DNA from: Ophiothrix spiculata
Taxonomy: Eukaryota > Echinodermata > Ophiuroidea > Amphilepidida > Ophiotrichidae
DNA: 24,143 nt
Direction: 5' to 3' (one strand)
Assembly (NCBI GenBank): GCA_000969725.1
Contig: JXSR01S074809.1
In this document: piece by piece, positions 7,301-16,400 of the stretch
How the letters are laid out: every line of letters starts with the position of its first letter
Position numbering within the stretch: the first letter of the stretch is position 1
Notes under the pieces: generated by a model
The model's input: only the letters and a program-made list of their open reading frames with translations
What the model was told of the DNA's origin: nothing
The model's database searches: none
Made by a program: the position numbers and the translations under genes

Positions 7301-8751
7301 TGTGTCAACAAAGAAGACAGGGATCAATACACCTACAGTGAGGATGTCTTCCTCCACCTACACTACTGAGTCTGAGATTTGTTTGGAAATATGTTTTTTG
7401 ACAGAGAGAGGATCCCCTATAAGTTACAGTCGTCGTTTTGCACACAAAATCCCTGCTTAATTTTGGTTACTGGCTTTGTCAAAAATCCTCAGATTGTATA
7501 CATGTTTGCAACTTTAAAATGTTTCTCAGTCTGACGGCGATCAAAATGCATGAAACACATCAACACTACTAAATATTACGCAAGACTGTAAATAATTAAA
7601 ACACCTCTTTAAGTGACTAAGAAAAAAAGGTGCTATGAAAAGGCTGACATTTTTCAATTCCAAACCAATTACATGTACATTGTACATACATTTACATTGT
7701 ACAACATTTCGGGTAACATCTCCCGTCAATTTGATTTTACTTTGTAGTTGTTTATAGGTCTCTGGTGGTTTTGGCCCGAGATTTACAGCTTCTCGTCAAA
7801 TTGAGTACAAATTTAGCACAACTGTTGATGGTGTGAATTCAATCTCATTTGAACTCGAGTTTAAAAGCCCTTTGATGTTTAAAACATGTATTTGATCCAT
7901 ATTGTTGGCTATTCTAAAACATATCTGTTTGATCCATATTGTTATTGGCTATTCTCTTTACACAAATTGTTACATTTTCAAATCCAGGTTTTTGAATTTG
8001 CATTAGACCCGGGGGGGGGGTACTTAGTACAAAAGTGATTACGGGGATGTGCCGCAAACTTGGGTAGCAAAATCAGGCTGTCTGGTATTTCAATGGGTCC
8101 TTTTTCTTTGCAAAATGTGGTATTTTGATGGGTCTGTTTTCCAAAATGTTCGCCATTTTTTTCTAAATTTCAAACAAAAATCAGAAAATTTTCGCCAAAT
8201 TAGCGTTAATTTTTGGGGAAAATTTCATTTTTTGTTCAAACTCGACTCAAAATGTTGGGAAATTGGTATATGGATGGGTCCCTTTTTCTTAAATATTGGT
8301 ATATACATGGGTGGTACTTGAAATTTCCCAGCGGCACACCCCTACCCCCGGGCATAAGACCTTAAAAATTGAAAACAAAGTAGACAATGCAAGGTTCAAG
8401 AGCTGGAAAATGTAAAATAGTGATAGAAATAAGATTAAAGAAATGTAACTATATCTTGATAAATTGGATGTTTTCTTTCAATAGAACATTGCTGTCCATG
8501 AAGACAATAGAAGTGAAAGTTCATCAGACACATTGGACTCATCTTCAGATTCAACTCCATCCTCCTCATCATCATCATCGGATGAGGAGGAGCAAGACTC
8601 AACATCTACCTCAGGTTTATTGGATGAAGTCAGTATTGATAACATTAAAATGCCAACCAATATGACATCAAGGAAACGGCCAAGGATTGAAGTGTTATCT
8701 GAGGAGAAAGACAGTGATGAAGAAAATGCAAAAGTGCACAAGGATAGGTGA
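4245..8751 (+). CDS. NOPCHAP1: NOP protein chaperone 1 (NOPCHAP1 / C12orf45 orthologue), complete, 4 exons
   Basis: Exons 4245-4317, 5884-5934, 7089-7225 and 8485-8751 join in frame (528 nt, 175 aa; human about 185). In human cells the protein bridges NOP58 to the R2TP/RUVBL1-2 machinery during nucleolar box C/D snoRNP assembly. Matching segments in order are: an N-terminal SKDLL; DQLLVTRPRPQRIP (about residues 25-38); VKKFLPKLQEANQSL (about 46-60, human VQTFLPQMARANEKL); LDIENIEECSGPIIEM (human FNIENI...VIQM); an acidic Ser/Asp/Glu tract; and VSIDNIKMP (human VTIDNIKLP). A basic RKRPRIEV near the end could be a nuclear signal. All introns have GT/AG ends (donors GTGAGT, GTGAGT, GTAAAT) in phases 1, 1 and 0. 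The start ATG has A at -3 and no competing upstream exon is seen. It faces GARS1 across a short promoter and runs towards ACAD9. Identification is from remembered family sequence. Confidence 0.9.
4448..4462 (+). promoter_or_regulatory. CTCF-like motif in NOPCHAP1 intron 1
   Basis: CCAACAGATGGCAGC matches the bilaterian CTCF core CCASYAGRKGGCRSY at all positions but one. It lies about 130 bp inside intron 1, just past the shared promoter. Binding is not shown by sequence alone. Confidence 0.35.
4490..4876. repeat. CpG-rich segment with foldback repeat
   Basis: Within AT-rich surroundings this stretch holds many CG dinucleotides (TGCGCGCGTGG, AACGCAACGCGTGC, AATGGCGCGAAA). AGCAGTGTTCCTGCTAA near 4667-4683 is matched in inverse by TTAGCGGGAACACTGCTTC at 4852-4870, one mismatch in the core. 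This suggests a MITE-like foldback of about 210 bp. The TTTCGCGCC-type site at 4615-4623 (minus) matches the E2F consensus but may belong to the repeat. Confidence 0.45.
4877..4894 (+). repeat. Poly-G run (18 nt)
   Basis: Eighteen uninterrupted G residues in NOPCHAP1 intron 1. A second 18-G run lies at 5245-5262 and a 10-G run at 8011-8020. Confidence 0.9.
5245..5262 (+). repeat. Poly-G run (18 nt)
   Basis: The second homopolymer of the same length in the same intron, preceded by TTTTACCAAA. Its length is likely to vary and it is prone to sequencing error. Confidence 0.9.
5318..5545 (+). repeat. Degenerate ~30-bp minisatellite
   Basis: Units of the type CCCTAAATGGYGTAANANNCT recur at about 5320, 5404, 5436, 5467, 5494 and 5523 with ~30-bp spacing and strong divergence. 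It lies in NOPCHAP1 intron 1 between two homopolymer regions. No coding potential. Confidence 0.55.
5884..5934 (+). CDS. NOPCHAP1: NOPCHAP1 coding exon 2 (51 nt)
   Basis: A tiny exon between acceptor TTTTACCAACAG and donor GTGAGT. It encodes DQLLVTRPRPQRIPPSE across the junction, corresponding to the human DRLLINSQPKSRKTS-like segment. A MITE starts 16 bp beyond its 3' end. Confidence 0.8.
5950..6282. mobile_element. PIF/Harbinger-like MITE 2 (TSD TAA)
   Basis: The left end GGCAAAAAAAATTGTTTGGT...GTCCT is matched inversely by AGGAAAACCAAACAAC...TTTTTTTTGGCC. TAA flanks both ends (5947-5949, 6283-6285). One C is lost from the left GGCC. Inside, the TIR is followed by a GGACGGGCCGATTTTG motif resembling the CGACCG motifs inside MITEs 3 and 4. 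No transposase is present in 333 bp. It lies in NOPCHAP1 intron 2, almost touching exon 2. Confidence 0.75.
6286..7088. other. NOPCHAP1 intron 2, right part
   Basis: AT-rich sequence with no exon, RNA gene or inverted repeat that I can support. Confidence 0.5.
7089..7225 (+). CDS. NOPCHAP1: NOPCHAP1 coding exon 3
   Basis: Runs from acceptor TTTTTCTTCAG to donor GTAAAT. It carries the conserved core: VKKFLPKLQEANQSLQERL and then LDIENIEECSGPIIEM. This is the strongest evidence for the family assignment. Confidence 0.9.
7226..8007. other. NOPCHAP1 intron 3, left part
   Basis: No gene seen. A short imperfect duplication TTTGATCCATATTGTT(ATT)GGCTATTCT occurs at about 7892-7915 and 7929-7955. 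Confidence 0.5.
8008..8351. mobile_element. CCCGGG-ended foldback MITE, possible 8-bp TSD
   Basis: The left end CCCGGGGGGGGGGTACTT...GGGGATGTGCCGC is matched in inverse by GCGGCACACCCCTACCCCCGG at the right. The flanks GCATTAGA (8000-8007) and GCATAAGA (8352-8359) agree at 7 of 8 bases, compatible with a hAT-type 8-bp duplication. Near-identical GGTATATRNATGGGT segments lie inside, and one open frame of ~90 codons inside is a by-product. It lies in NOPCHAP1 intron 3. Confidence 0.6.
8485..8751 (+). CDS. NOPCHAP1: NOPCHAP1 coding exon 4, acidic tail and stop
   Basis: Starts after TTTCTTTCAATAG with NIAVHEDN and ends with KDR and TGA (8749-8751). It contains a Ser tract followed by DEEEQD, the VSIDNIKMP motif, basic SRKRPRI, and a second acidic patch SEEKDSDEEN. 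The Ser and Glu codons form an 11-bp inverted repeat (8560-8570 / 8581-8591). Confidence 0.9.
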   Translation, partial: NIAVHEDNRSESSSDTLDSSSDSTPSSSSSSSDEEEQDSTSTSGLLDEVSIDNIKMPTNMTSRKRPRIEVLSEEKDSDEENAKVHKDR

Positions 8752-9057
8752 GACAATAGAGATGGATATTGTCATTGAGTTCCACCTGTTGTGTTTTCCA
8801 CTATGATTATGAGTGGCTGAATCCAGTACATGGATCGACCAACCGGAAGTAATACATATGATTGTGACATGTTTTACTTGATCATAGAACTTTGTTGGAG
8901 CACTTTTTCGAGAGTTTCTACAGATATGGTTTTGACATTGCAAATAATTGAATGATTTCACCCCGGTTTTCACTTTCACAAATGTCAGTTGAAACCAAGG
9001 ATTGAATATTTTTAAATTAAGGCAATTTTTTCTCCTTGGAAGTAATGAGGGAGTAAG

Positions 9058-9257
9058 TATAGACCATATCTATAATTGACATACTCCCGCCGTTGATGGG
9101 GATAAATCCACAGAATCTGACGGGGAACGGAACTCAGAGCGAGAGCAAGTAGTGTATTTATCATACTTGGCCTCGTTCTGAGTTCCGATTCCCCGACCTG
9201 TTGTGTAGATTTACCCCATCAACGACGGGAGTATGTCAATTATAGATATGGTCTATA
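9058..9257. mobile_element. 200-bp palindromic foldback element (MITE)
   Basis: The arms run from TATAGACCATATCTATAATT inwards to about CTCAGAGCGAG and from CTCGTTCTGAG outwards to GGTCTATA. They are about 85 bp each with few mismatches, around a ~30-bp loop. The ends read TA-TAGACC...GGTCTA-TA, which would fit a TA target duplication (Tc1/mariner-like). It begins 307 bp after the NOPCHAP1 stop and so may be inside its 3' UTR. Confidence 0.75.
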
Positions 9258-9836
9258 GTTTACTTTTGTTCAATCCAATAATTTACCATAACCCATACTA
9301 TTACCGTAAATCCTAAATGTAATTGAATTCTAACCCTAAAGCAAGTCATAAATCATAATTCTAAAATGTTGGGCTAACTAAATACATTTGAGCTGAAATA
9401 TTTGTATGACTTCAATTTCATCTCATTTGTTTTATAATTTGCATGTGCTAATATACAAGAAATTTGCATTCAGTGTGAAATCCAAAATAATGATCATATT
9501 GATCAATGAAGATGTTCATTACAAAATAATTGGTGTTGAATTTATACTACATTTTGATGTTTGTATCATTTTTACACGCACAATTTATAAACCATAATTA
9601 CAACACAAATGTTATTATGTTTCGTTATTTCGTCACTCCTTAATACATTAAACTAGGTATTACACCACTGTTGTGGTATTTCTGTAACCTGATCAGGTGT
9701 TCTGACTACATATTCTGACCACTTGTTATATACGCCAGCGTATATTTTGGCATATAAAATTTCATTACACAAATGCTTATTGCTGCTATAAATTTTGCTT
9801 AATACAGTGTAACGTCATTAACACAAAATCTGTTTT

Positions 9837-9860
9837 AATAAAACCCCTGATAGCAATAAA
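9837..9860 (+). terminator. Candidate NOPCHAP1 polyadenylation signals
   Basis: Two AATAAA hexamers (9837-9842 and 9855-9860) are the first canonical ones after the stop codon. A variant ATTAAA lies earlier at 9647-9652. Which is used is unknown; a 3' UTR of about 1.1 kb would follow. Confidence 0.3.
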
Positions 9861-12362
9861 ATGGTGGCATTCTAAGTTTTGATTTTCTATGTGAAATGGG
9901 TTGGATATTATAACACAAAATCTTGATAACACAAAGTAACACCTTGGGGCCCCAGTGATTTAAAGTTTCAACTGAAACTCCAATGAATTAATATTTTCTT
10001 GATGTAATTTACATTGTGCTAAATCGTGTCTATGTTTATTGTCATTGGTTGTTATATGACCATGATAATTTTGCAAGGAAACATCAGACTGATGATTTGA
10101 CACCATGCAGGCATGAATTCTATGCTTAACAAGGAATCTTATATTGTTTTAAACAAATCACCGCCCATCCGTTATCTGAAGATTGGTAGAAAATAGTGTG
10201 CTTAGCATTAACATAGTTAGAATCGCATGCAGGAAAGACAAGCGAAGTTTGATATGGACACAGAGAAACATATCCAACAGGATCTTTGCATTTAATTTCA
10301 GGTTAAATAAGGTACCATATTCATTCCAATAACTGCCTATGCCCCAATATGCGCCCACCCAAGTTTTTTGGGTGAAACTTGGTACCAATAAGTTGCACTC
10401 AGTGAGTTCTTACCATGCATTTGAGGTGATAAACTGTGATGGCTCACCTCGAAAAGGGACACTTTGCGACAGAACACTTTTCAAGAAACTGATGAAAATA
10501 TGCAGCAAAAGTAAAGAAAATAATAAGTATTTCCAGCATAATTTCTGTTTTAAAATTTTCCAACAAGTAAGAGGTGTTTAAAACTTACAATATGCTGTAA
10601 CAGTTGAAATGATATAATCAAAATTGATATCATCTGCAAAGTGTCCACTTTTGGGTGAGCTATCACATATTTGAAACAATCAAAGTAGAAGTTTGTTATT
10701 AAACAAGCTTAAATGCATTCTTTTTTCATAACATAATATGAACAAAATAATATTGTCTCTTAGTTTGAGTGAGTTTGTGTAAATAAATATTTATTTATCC
10801 ATTTCAAAGTATAAATTGACATGGTATAAAGTGTGTTCATTTAAATACATGTAGTTCTACTGTACATCAGTGCAGAGTGGGTTGTATCAACATTCCTTTC
10901 ACCTATTGATAATAATAATGTGGTGGTTTGCATACTACACATTTTACTAGCTTCTATGCATATAGGCAGATCCAGCCCAGTAACTGTTCAGTAATGCAAG
11001 ACCACACAAGTTAACGGCACCGAACCTCTCCATTATGTTTAGAAGCGAATCTCTCCAGTTGTTAAGAAGTAAGTTACTAACTACATAGTTTTGGTACATT
11101 CAAGAGTCCATTATGCACCATGGTAAGATAATACTCTTGACTGGTGTCAAGTGATAGGGATTGATGACTGAATAGCGCATTTGTAAGTATGTGAATATTA
11201 ACAGAGTATGAGTGTAATAGGAGAAACACATCAACCTGAATTGATGGTTTGATTATTCCATTTTATTCTAGGCGAGTGAAATGGAACCCTCAAACTTTCA
11301 AGGAGGGATGGTATATTCCTCCCATCTCCCATCCATTTTACTTACAAGTGTCAATAAATTGGCGAGTCTTAGCCATGCACTGAGATCCTACGTGTACACA
11401 ATGTTAATATTGACTGTGTATGCATATATGTACTATCATACACAGGCGTAATGGTAAAAACTGGAAAAAGTCTTTAATATCCAGGTTTGCAGGGGTTTCT
11501 GTATCACCACTAGTTGCTTAACATCTGTGTGTGAAAAGAACTTGCTTAACTTTACTGCAAGTGTCGGTTTAATTGATTTCATTCAAAATTGAAACCAAAA
11601 GAGCAAAGAGCCAGCAGTAAATCCAATGAGTGTGAAAATTCAATAAAAAGACTACATTTAAAAACGTCAACATTAAAGTAGAGTTGTAGTGTACACATAT
11701 TAAAACCTTGCATATATAAGTGATAACAAATAATACTCTGTACTGGCTCCGCTATTGGTGATAGTGGCTTACAAATTTGTCAGCAAAGGTTTACCCCTCA
11801 AACCAATCACAACCCCATTTTAAAGACAGCATATTGTGCTATAGCTTCTTAAAGTAAACCAATATTTGTAAGTTTTGTGCCCTTGATTGATTTAGCCCAT
11901 AGTTAGCAACCAAATGTAAATATATATTACATTTCTTTCTGTCTTTTAGCTTACAGTATACAACAAATGAATGTTTATTACTACATCAGTAAGAATTGTT
12001 TTTATGAAGTGAAAAGTAAAATGTTTTATTCCATGAATTAAAGCTTTGTGGAATGGACATTTCTTCTTTCACTTCGGTAAGTACAAATGCATTGCACGAA
12101 TTAGAAACATCATGTTGTTTCTTTGCATTGTCATTGTGTAGTTGCACTGAGAAATCATTTGTCAGAGAATCCTTCAACAGTTCTGTCCTCTGATTGGTTG
12201 ATCAGTGTTCATTATTTTGTACTCTTGCACACTGTTTGTGCAATTAGAAATATAAAGCATATTTTGTGTGTGGTGTGATTTTAAGTTTCACATACCTACA
12301 CATAGCGGTTTTTCCTGTGACATGCAATACAGGCAAAATGGCCGAACCCACACTATACAGCC

Positions 12363-12632
12363 TTTTACTATACCTCATAAATATTTATTAGGAAACCATG
12401 CAATACAATCGGTCAGTTAAACCTAATGCGCATGACAGTATTTTGCCTACTTCCCCAAGTGTGCATAACGCTGACGCAGGGAAAAATTGAAAAACTTCCG
12501 CACACCCGTACTATCACACCCCGTAATCATATCACTTTTTCATTTGGAAATTCATAAAAGAATTTACATTTTTGGGTGATTTTTGATGTGTTAAAACCAC
12601 AAGCAGTGAAATATTTATTAGGTATAGTAAAA
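12363..12632. mobile_element. MITE with ~24-bp terminal inverted repeats
   Basis: TTTTACTATACCT(C)ATAAATATTT at 12363-12386 is matched in inverse at 12609-12632 with one mismatch in 24. No transposase is present. No clear target duplication was found. Confidence 0.55.
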
Positions 12633-12660
12633 CAAATACAACATAGTTTAGTTTATATCA

Positions 12661-12783
12661 AGAAGTATTGAAAATTTCTGATCCCTCTTGTGTTGGATGC
12701 GTGTGACTACTTCCCTCCACTTCACGTCGGGAAGTAGTCACTCACATCCAACACCTCGGGATCAGTAATTTTCACTACTTCCC
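12661..12783. repeat. Long inverted repeat with 13-nt loop
   Basis: Arms 12661-12715 and 12729-12783 share TGTTGGATG, GTGACTACTTCCC and AAAATT.CTGATCCC in inverse, about 85% paired by eye. Outside the arms, weaker pairing continues (ATACAAC and GGTATAG blocks), so the foldback may reach about 12620-12815. Confidence 0.65.
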
Positions 12784-12870
12784 TCTATACCAAGTTGTAT
12801 TCTTATAATCCTACACCTTCATGTTCAAGAGTACATTTTAGTGACAAATATTGCAATCAGGTGTTAATGA

Positions 12871-12876
12871 TTTATT
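12871..12876 (-). terminator. Candidate ACAD9 polyadenylation signal
   Basis: TTTATT on the plus strand is AATAAA on the minus strand, about 450 bp beyond the ACAD9 stop. It is the first canonical hexamer seen in that direction. Confidence 0.3.
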
Positions 12877-13323
12877 TGCAATACACTGATTATTGGTTCA
12901 CCCTGTATAAAACCAATGTTTTTGATTATCAGTTGTGATCTATATTGGTCCATAGGGATAGGAAGATGAGGAAGATGCACCTCCCATTTCCCATTACTTT
13001 TAGGCTTATGAACTGATTTACTGTAAATTTCCTAATTTTGAGAGCTTATTCATTCATTCAATAATATATTTTTGGTGTGAAAGCAAATCCATTAATTCAA
13101 TACTGATAAAAACATTTTCATTGTGAGGTTACTTCTGTTTGCAAGAAACAGTCTCTGAATTATCTCAAGCGAATAATTACCATAAATAAATTACTGAGCA
13201 AATCATCAACTTATGTCATTCACACCTAATGGCAGATATTTCAGAAACATGCAATGATGTCCAGTAATTCTTCAGTGGATAACAGAAGTAAACAGGCATC
13301 ACATGTAGACATGATGTAGGAAG

Positions 13324-13427
13324 TTAAGCTTGGGGTTGTGTGAGCGGATGTGAAGCAATATAGCCACCATTAGCACAGATTTCCTCTGATAACTTTGGTA
13401 TGTAAGCGTCTCCATTCTTCTCTGGAC
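13324..13427 (-). CDS. ACAD9: ACAD9 last coding exon and stop
   Basis: Acceptor CTTTCCAG; encodes (G)[19 protein letters not shown], then [14 protein letters not shown] and TAA. The human protein ends AYICAHPLDRTC, so the length and ending fit. Confidence 0.88.
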
Positions 13428-16400
13428 CTGGAAAGGATACAGTAAGAATTAACGCTATATGTAGCATGCGTGAAATTTGTATTTGTGAAGCAATTCGTTC
13501 CAAAATAAGAAGATGAGATAATTGTCTAACCAGGGTAGCTCTATCTAAAGCACAAGCCTGAATAGTACAGTAAGAACTATTTAGAAAAACACTTCAAAAC
13601 TCAATCAGTGCCAAAACCAACAGTTGTGGCCAGTTGCTATTGTTCTAAATAATGAAAACTGCCCAGAACCGTTGGCTTGGCATCAAATGTTGGTTGAATT
13701 TTGAAGTAATCGATACTAGCCTATGACCACTTCAAACTCAACATGGCTGCAAAATGATGAGCAATTTTACTATATGTCAGTACTTTATCATATAAGAAAT
13801 TGGAAGATTCTTATCCCATGGCAACTCAGAGGAAAGGGCTTATATGCTTTAATGCAAAAAATGATACATGGATCTGGATAAAACCACATATTATTGTAAT
13901 TATCTATTTTTCTTACTATCAGAAATTGAATAATTACTGTTCCATAGCTCAACAAAGCATATAAACAGTACACATGTATAGAAAAATGTGCATTAACTGT
14001 TTAGCTAATCCATTTTTACACAATATTTGATGGACATGAATCCAAGGGTTCTATAAAGATGAGCTTTAAAGGAATCCCTGGCGGATCTTGTGCTCTACAA
14101 ATGTCCTTTATTATTATCATTTATATCCTACCTAATTTGATCTCTTCCACAAGATCCATGACTGTTGTAATAGACTCTTCACATATGGCTCTAGTCATGT
14201 CCAACTCATGATGGTTGTTACGTATCCCCCATGCTATCGAGCGTGATGCTCTCGATATACAGGCAGTCATAGCAAACAGATGCATTGCAATGTCGGCACA
14301 GCGACTCAAGATTAACTGTTGGTGAATTATATCCTGGATAAAGACAATTCCAAATATTTAAAAAAATTTAACCAGATATTTTAAAGATTTGACCAACATT
14401 TTGGTATCTTTTACATTGAAACACATTACTAATGGCATTAAAAGTAATCAGGGTAGTAAAATACCAATCAAGTATTTTCAATGTATGTTTCATTGTTTTC
14501 ACTTTTATAAAGCTAGCTAATGCCTTACTAGCTTTGCTTTTTAATAAACAATGTTTTAAATTACCATTTCATTTTAAATCATTTTCCTTATGGTGGATGT
14601 GAAATCTTTGACTAATAGGGACAGTATACAATGTGGGGAATTATTACACACAATGTAATCATGTTCATCCATTGACTGCTAATGCACTACTTTCCAGTTG
14701 GTAGTTTTTATTACCATTTGTTTCTTTGATATGATTTAATCAGCATCTTGCTCAACCCATTCAATACAGTAGGATAGCCAGCGGCCTTTTGAGTTAAATT
14801 TTACGCGATGTTCCGCGTAGCCTTACGCAGTCGTTTTGGAAAGAAAAAATAACCCCACAAGGTAAATATTTTTCAAAAAAAATATTGTTTTTGAATTTGC
14901 ATTCATGAAAACAAACGCTTTGAATGGCATTATGTTGCAAACACTTCAAATTATATGTTTATTTAAAATCATTGAGATTGAAGATGTTTTAATACTTGAT
15001 CATATCACATTTTTCCCAAATTTACGGCAAGAAAACTCCACAGAAATACCTTCAAAACCAAACCAGTCGAACTGCGTTTGATCTATATTTTCAAAATTAC
15101 GAGGTGCCCATTTCTGAATTTCTGGAAATATAAAGATCTATTGCTGATCTACAACTACATAATTTTAATTCGCCAGAACAAACTTTGATTTATAAAAGCC
15201 GCCTATTTCCAGAGATGGGCTATTATAATAGTACCTCCAGGAAAGCATGAAATTAACAATAAATAAAGATAACATTAGCCTTCGATTATACACATTTTAC
15301 GGCCATTTTACCTGTCTTTGAGAGACGACCGTGTATTTTCCACTGCGCGATGTTTATAAGAGTATGAATACTGTAGAGCGTTGGATATTTTTCTTTTCAG
15401 AGAAAAAAACTGTAAACAAAGTTTTTAGTTTCAAGTCGTAATTTTACAACAAAAACTTTGGATGAAGATTGTACAATTGTAACTGAATAATATTTGGAAC
15501 GTAAAATATGGGGTTGAAAGAGTATTTCCTGAATTTTAATGTGGTAACTTTAGAAATCCAGGGGGATAAACAGAATTGTTTTTATTGATTGAAGAAAATA
15601 TTTCAAAATATCACGGGAAACAACATGATCTTCGACCCCAAAAGTGCGCAGTTCAGCGCTTAAAAAGTCATTGTGTTTAATAATTTTGTCGGCATCCTTT
15701 GATCTCGCATTTTGGCTGTCCTACTGAATATATGATCGCTAGTTGACATTTACATATGTGACCATCCATCACGAACCTCAAGTAAAGTCAGTATTTTGCA
15801 TTTTGTGGTACAGTACAAAATGCACACGTCCTATTCTGATAAAACTGTGATTTTTGCAGATCTGAAATAGCTCCTGCCAAACTATCAGCATTCATTTCAA
15901 CTCAAAAATATCTGAAAACTAACATTTTCTAAATGTTGTGGCATACGAAATGTGAACTTTCAGTACATTTTCAGTTTTTCATCTATGAGATGCAATGCTT
16001 TGAAGAATCGTACCTTTCTTTTGGGGCGTTGTAAGAATTTGAAACAAGTGCCATTTTAAAGCTGAAAGTGTAGTGTTTATTTTTGAATCTGCAAACTAAT
16101 TTGACCAGCGGTGACTTTACTGAAGGTTTGTGTTGGATGGTCACATTCCAAATGTTAATGCCAGTTGAAACACACACCTTTTTATATTGCACAAGTAGAT
16201 CTTGGACCAAGTTTTGGAATGCATTCACACCTTTCTCTAGTTGAAATGTTTGCATCTGAAAAAAAAAACATTTTTAAACATCAATCTCTTAAGTTTTACT
16301 ATGTTTGTTAAAGGAATGTTGGCTCAGAATGATGACAATCTCTCAAGGACTAGTTACCCAATGCTAAATATAATGTTAGTGGAACATCACTTTGTATGGG

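Larger units (their letters stand above)
8752..13323. other. Convergent intergenic region between NOPCHAP1 and ACAD9
   Basis: About 4.6 kb without a recognisable exon or RNA gene on either strand. It contains the 3' UTRs of both genes (ends unknown), a 200-bp palindrome (9058-9257), and paired inverted repeats (12363-12632, 12661-12783). A short hairpin CACCCAAGTTTTTTGGGTG lies at about 10356-10374. Confidence 0.6.

Noticed and set aside
8049-8321. 90-codon ORF
   Set aside because: Entirely inside the CCCGGG-ended MITE and low complexity; not a gene.
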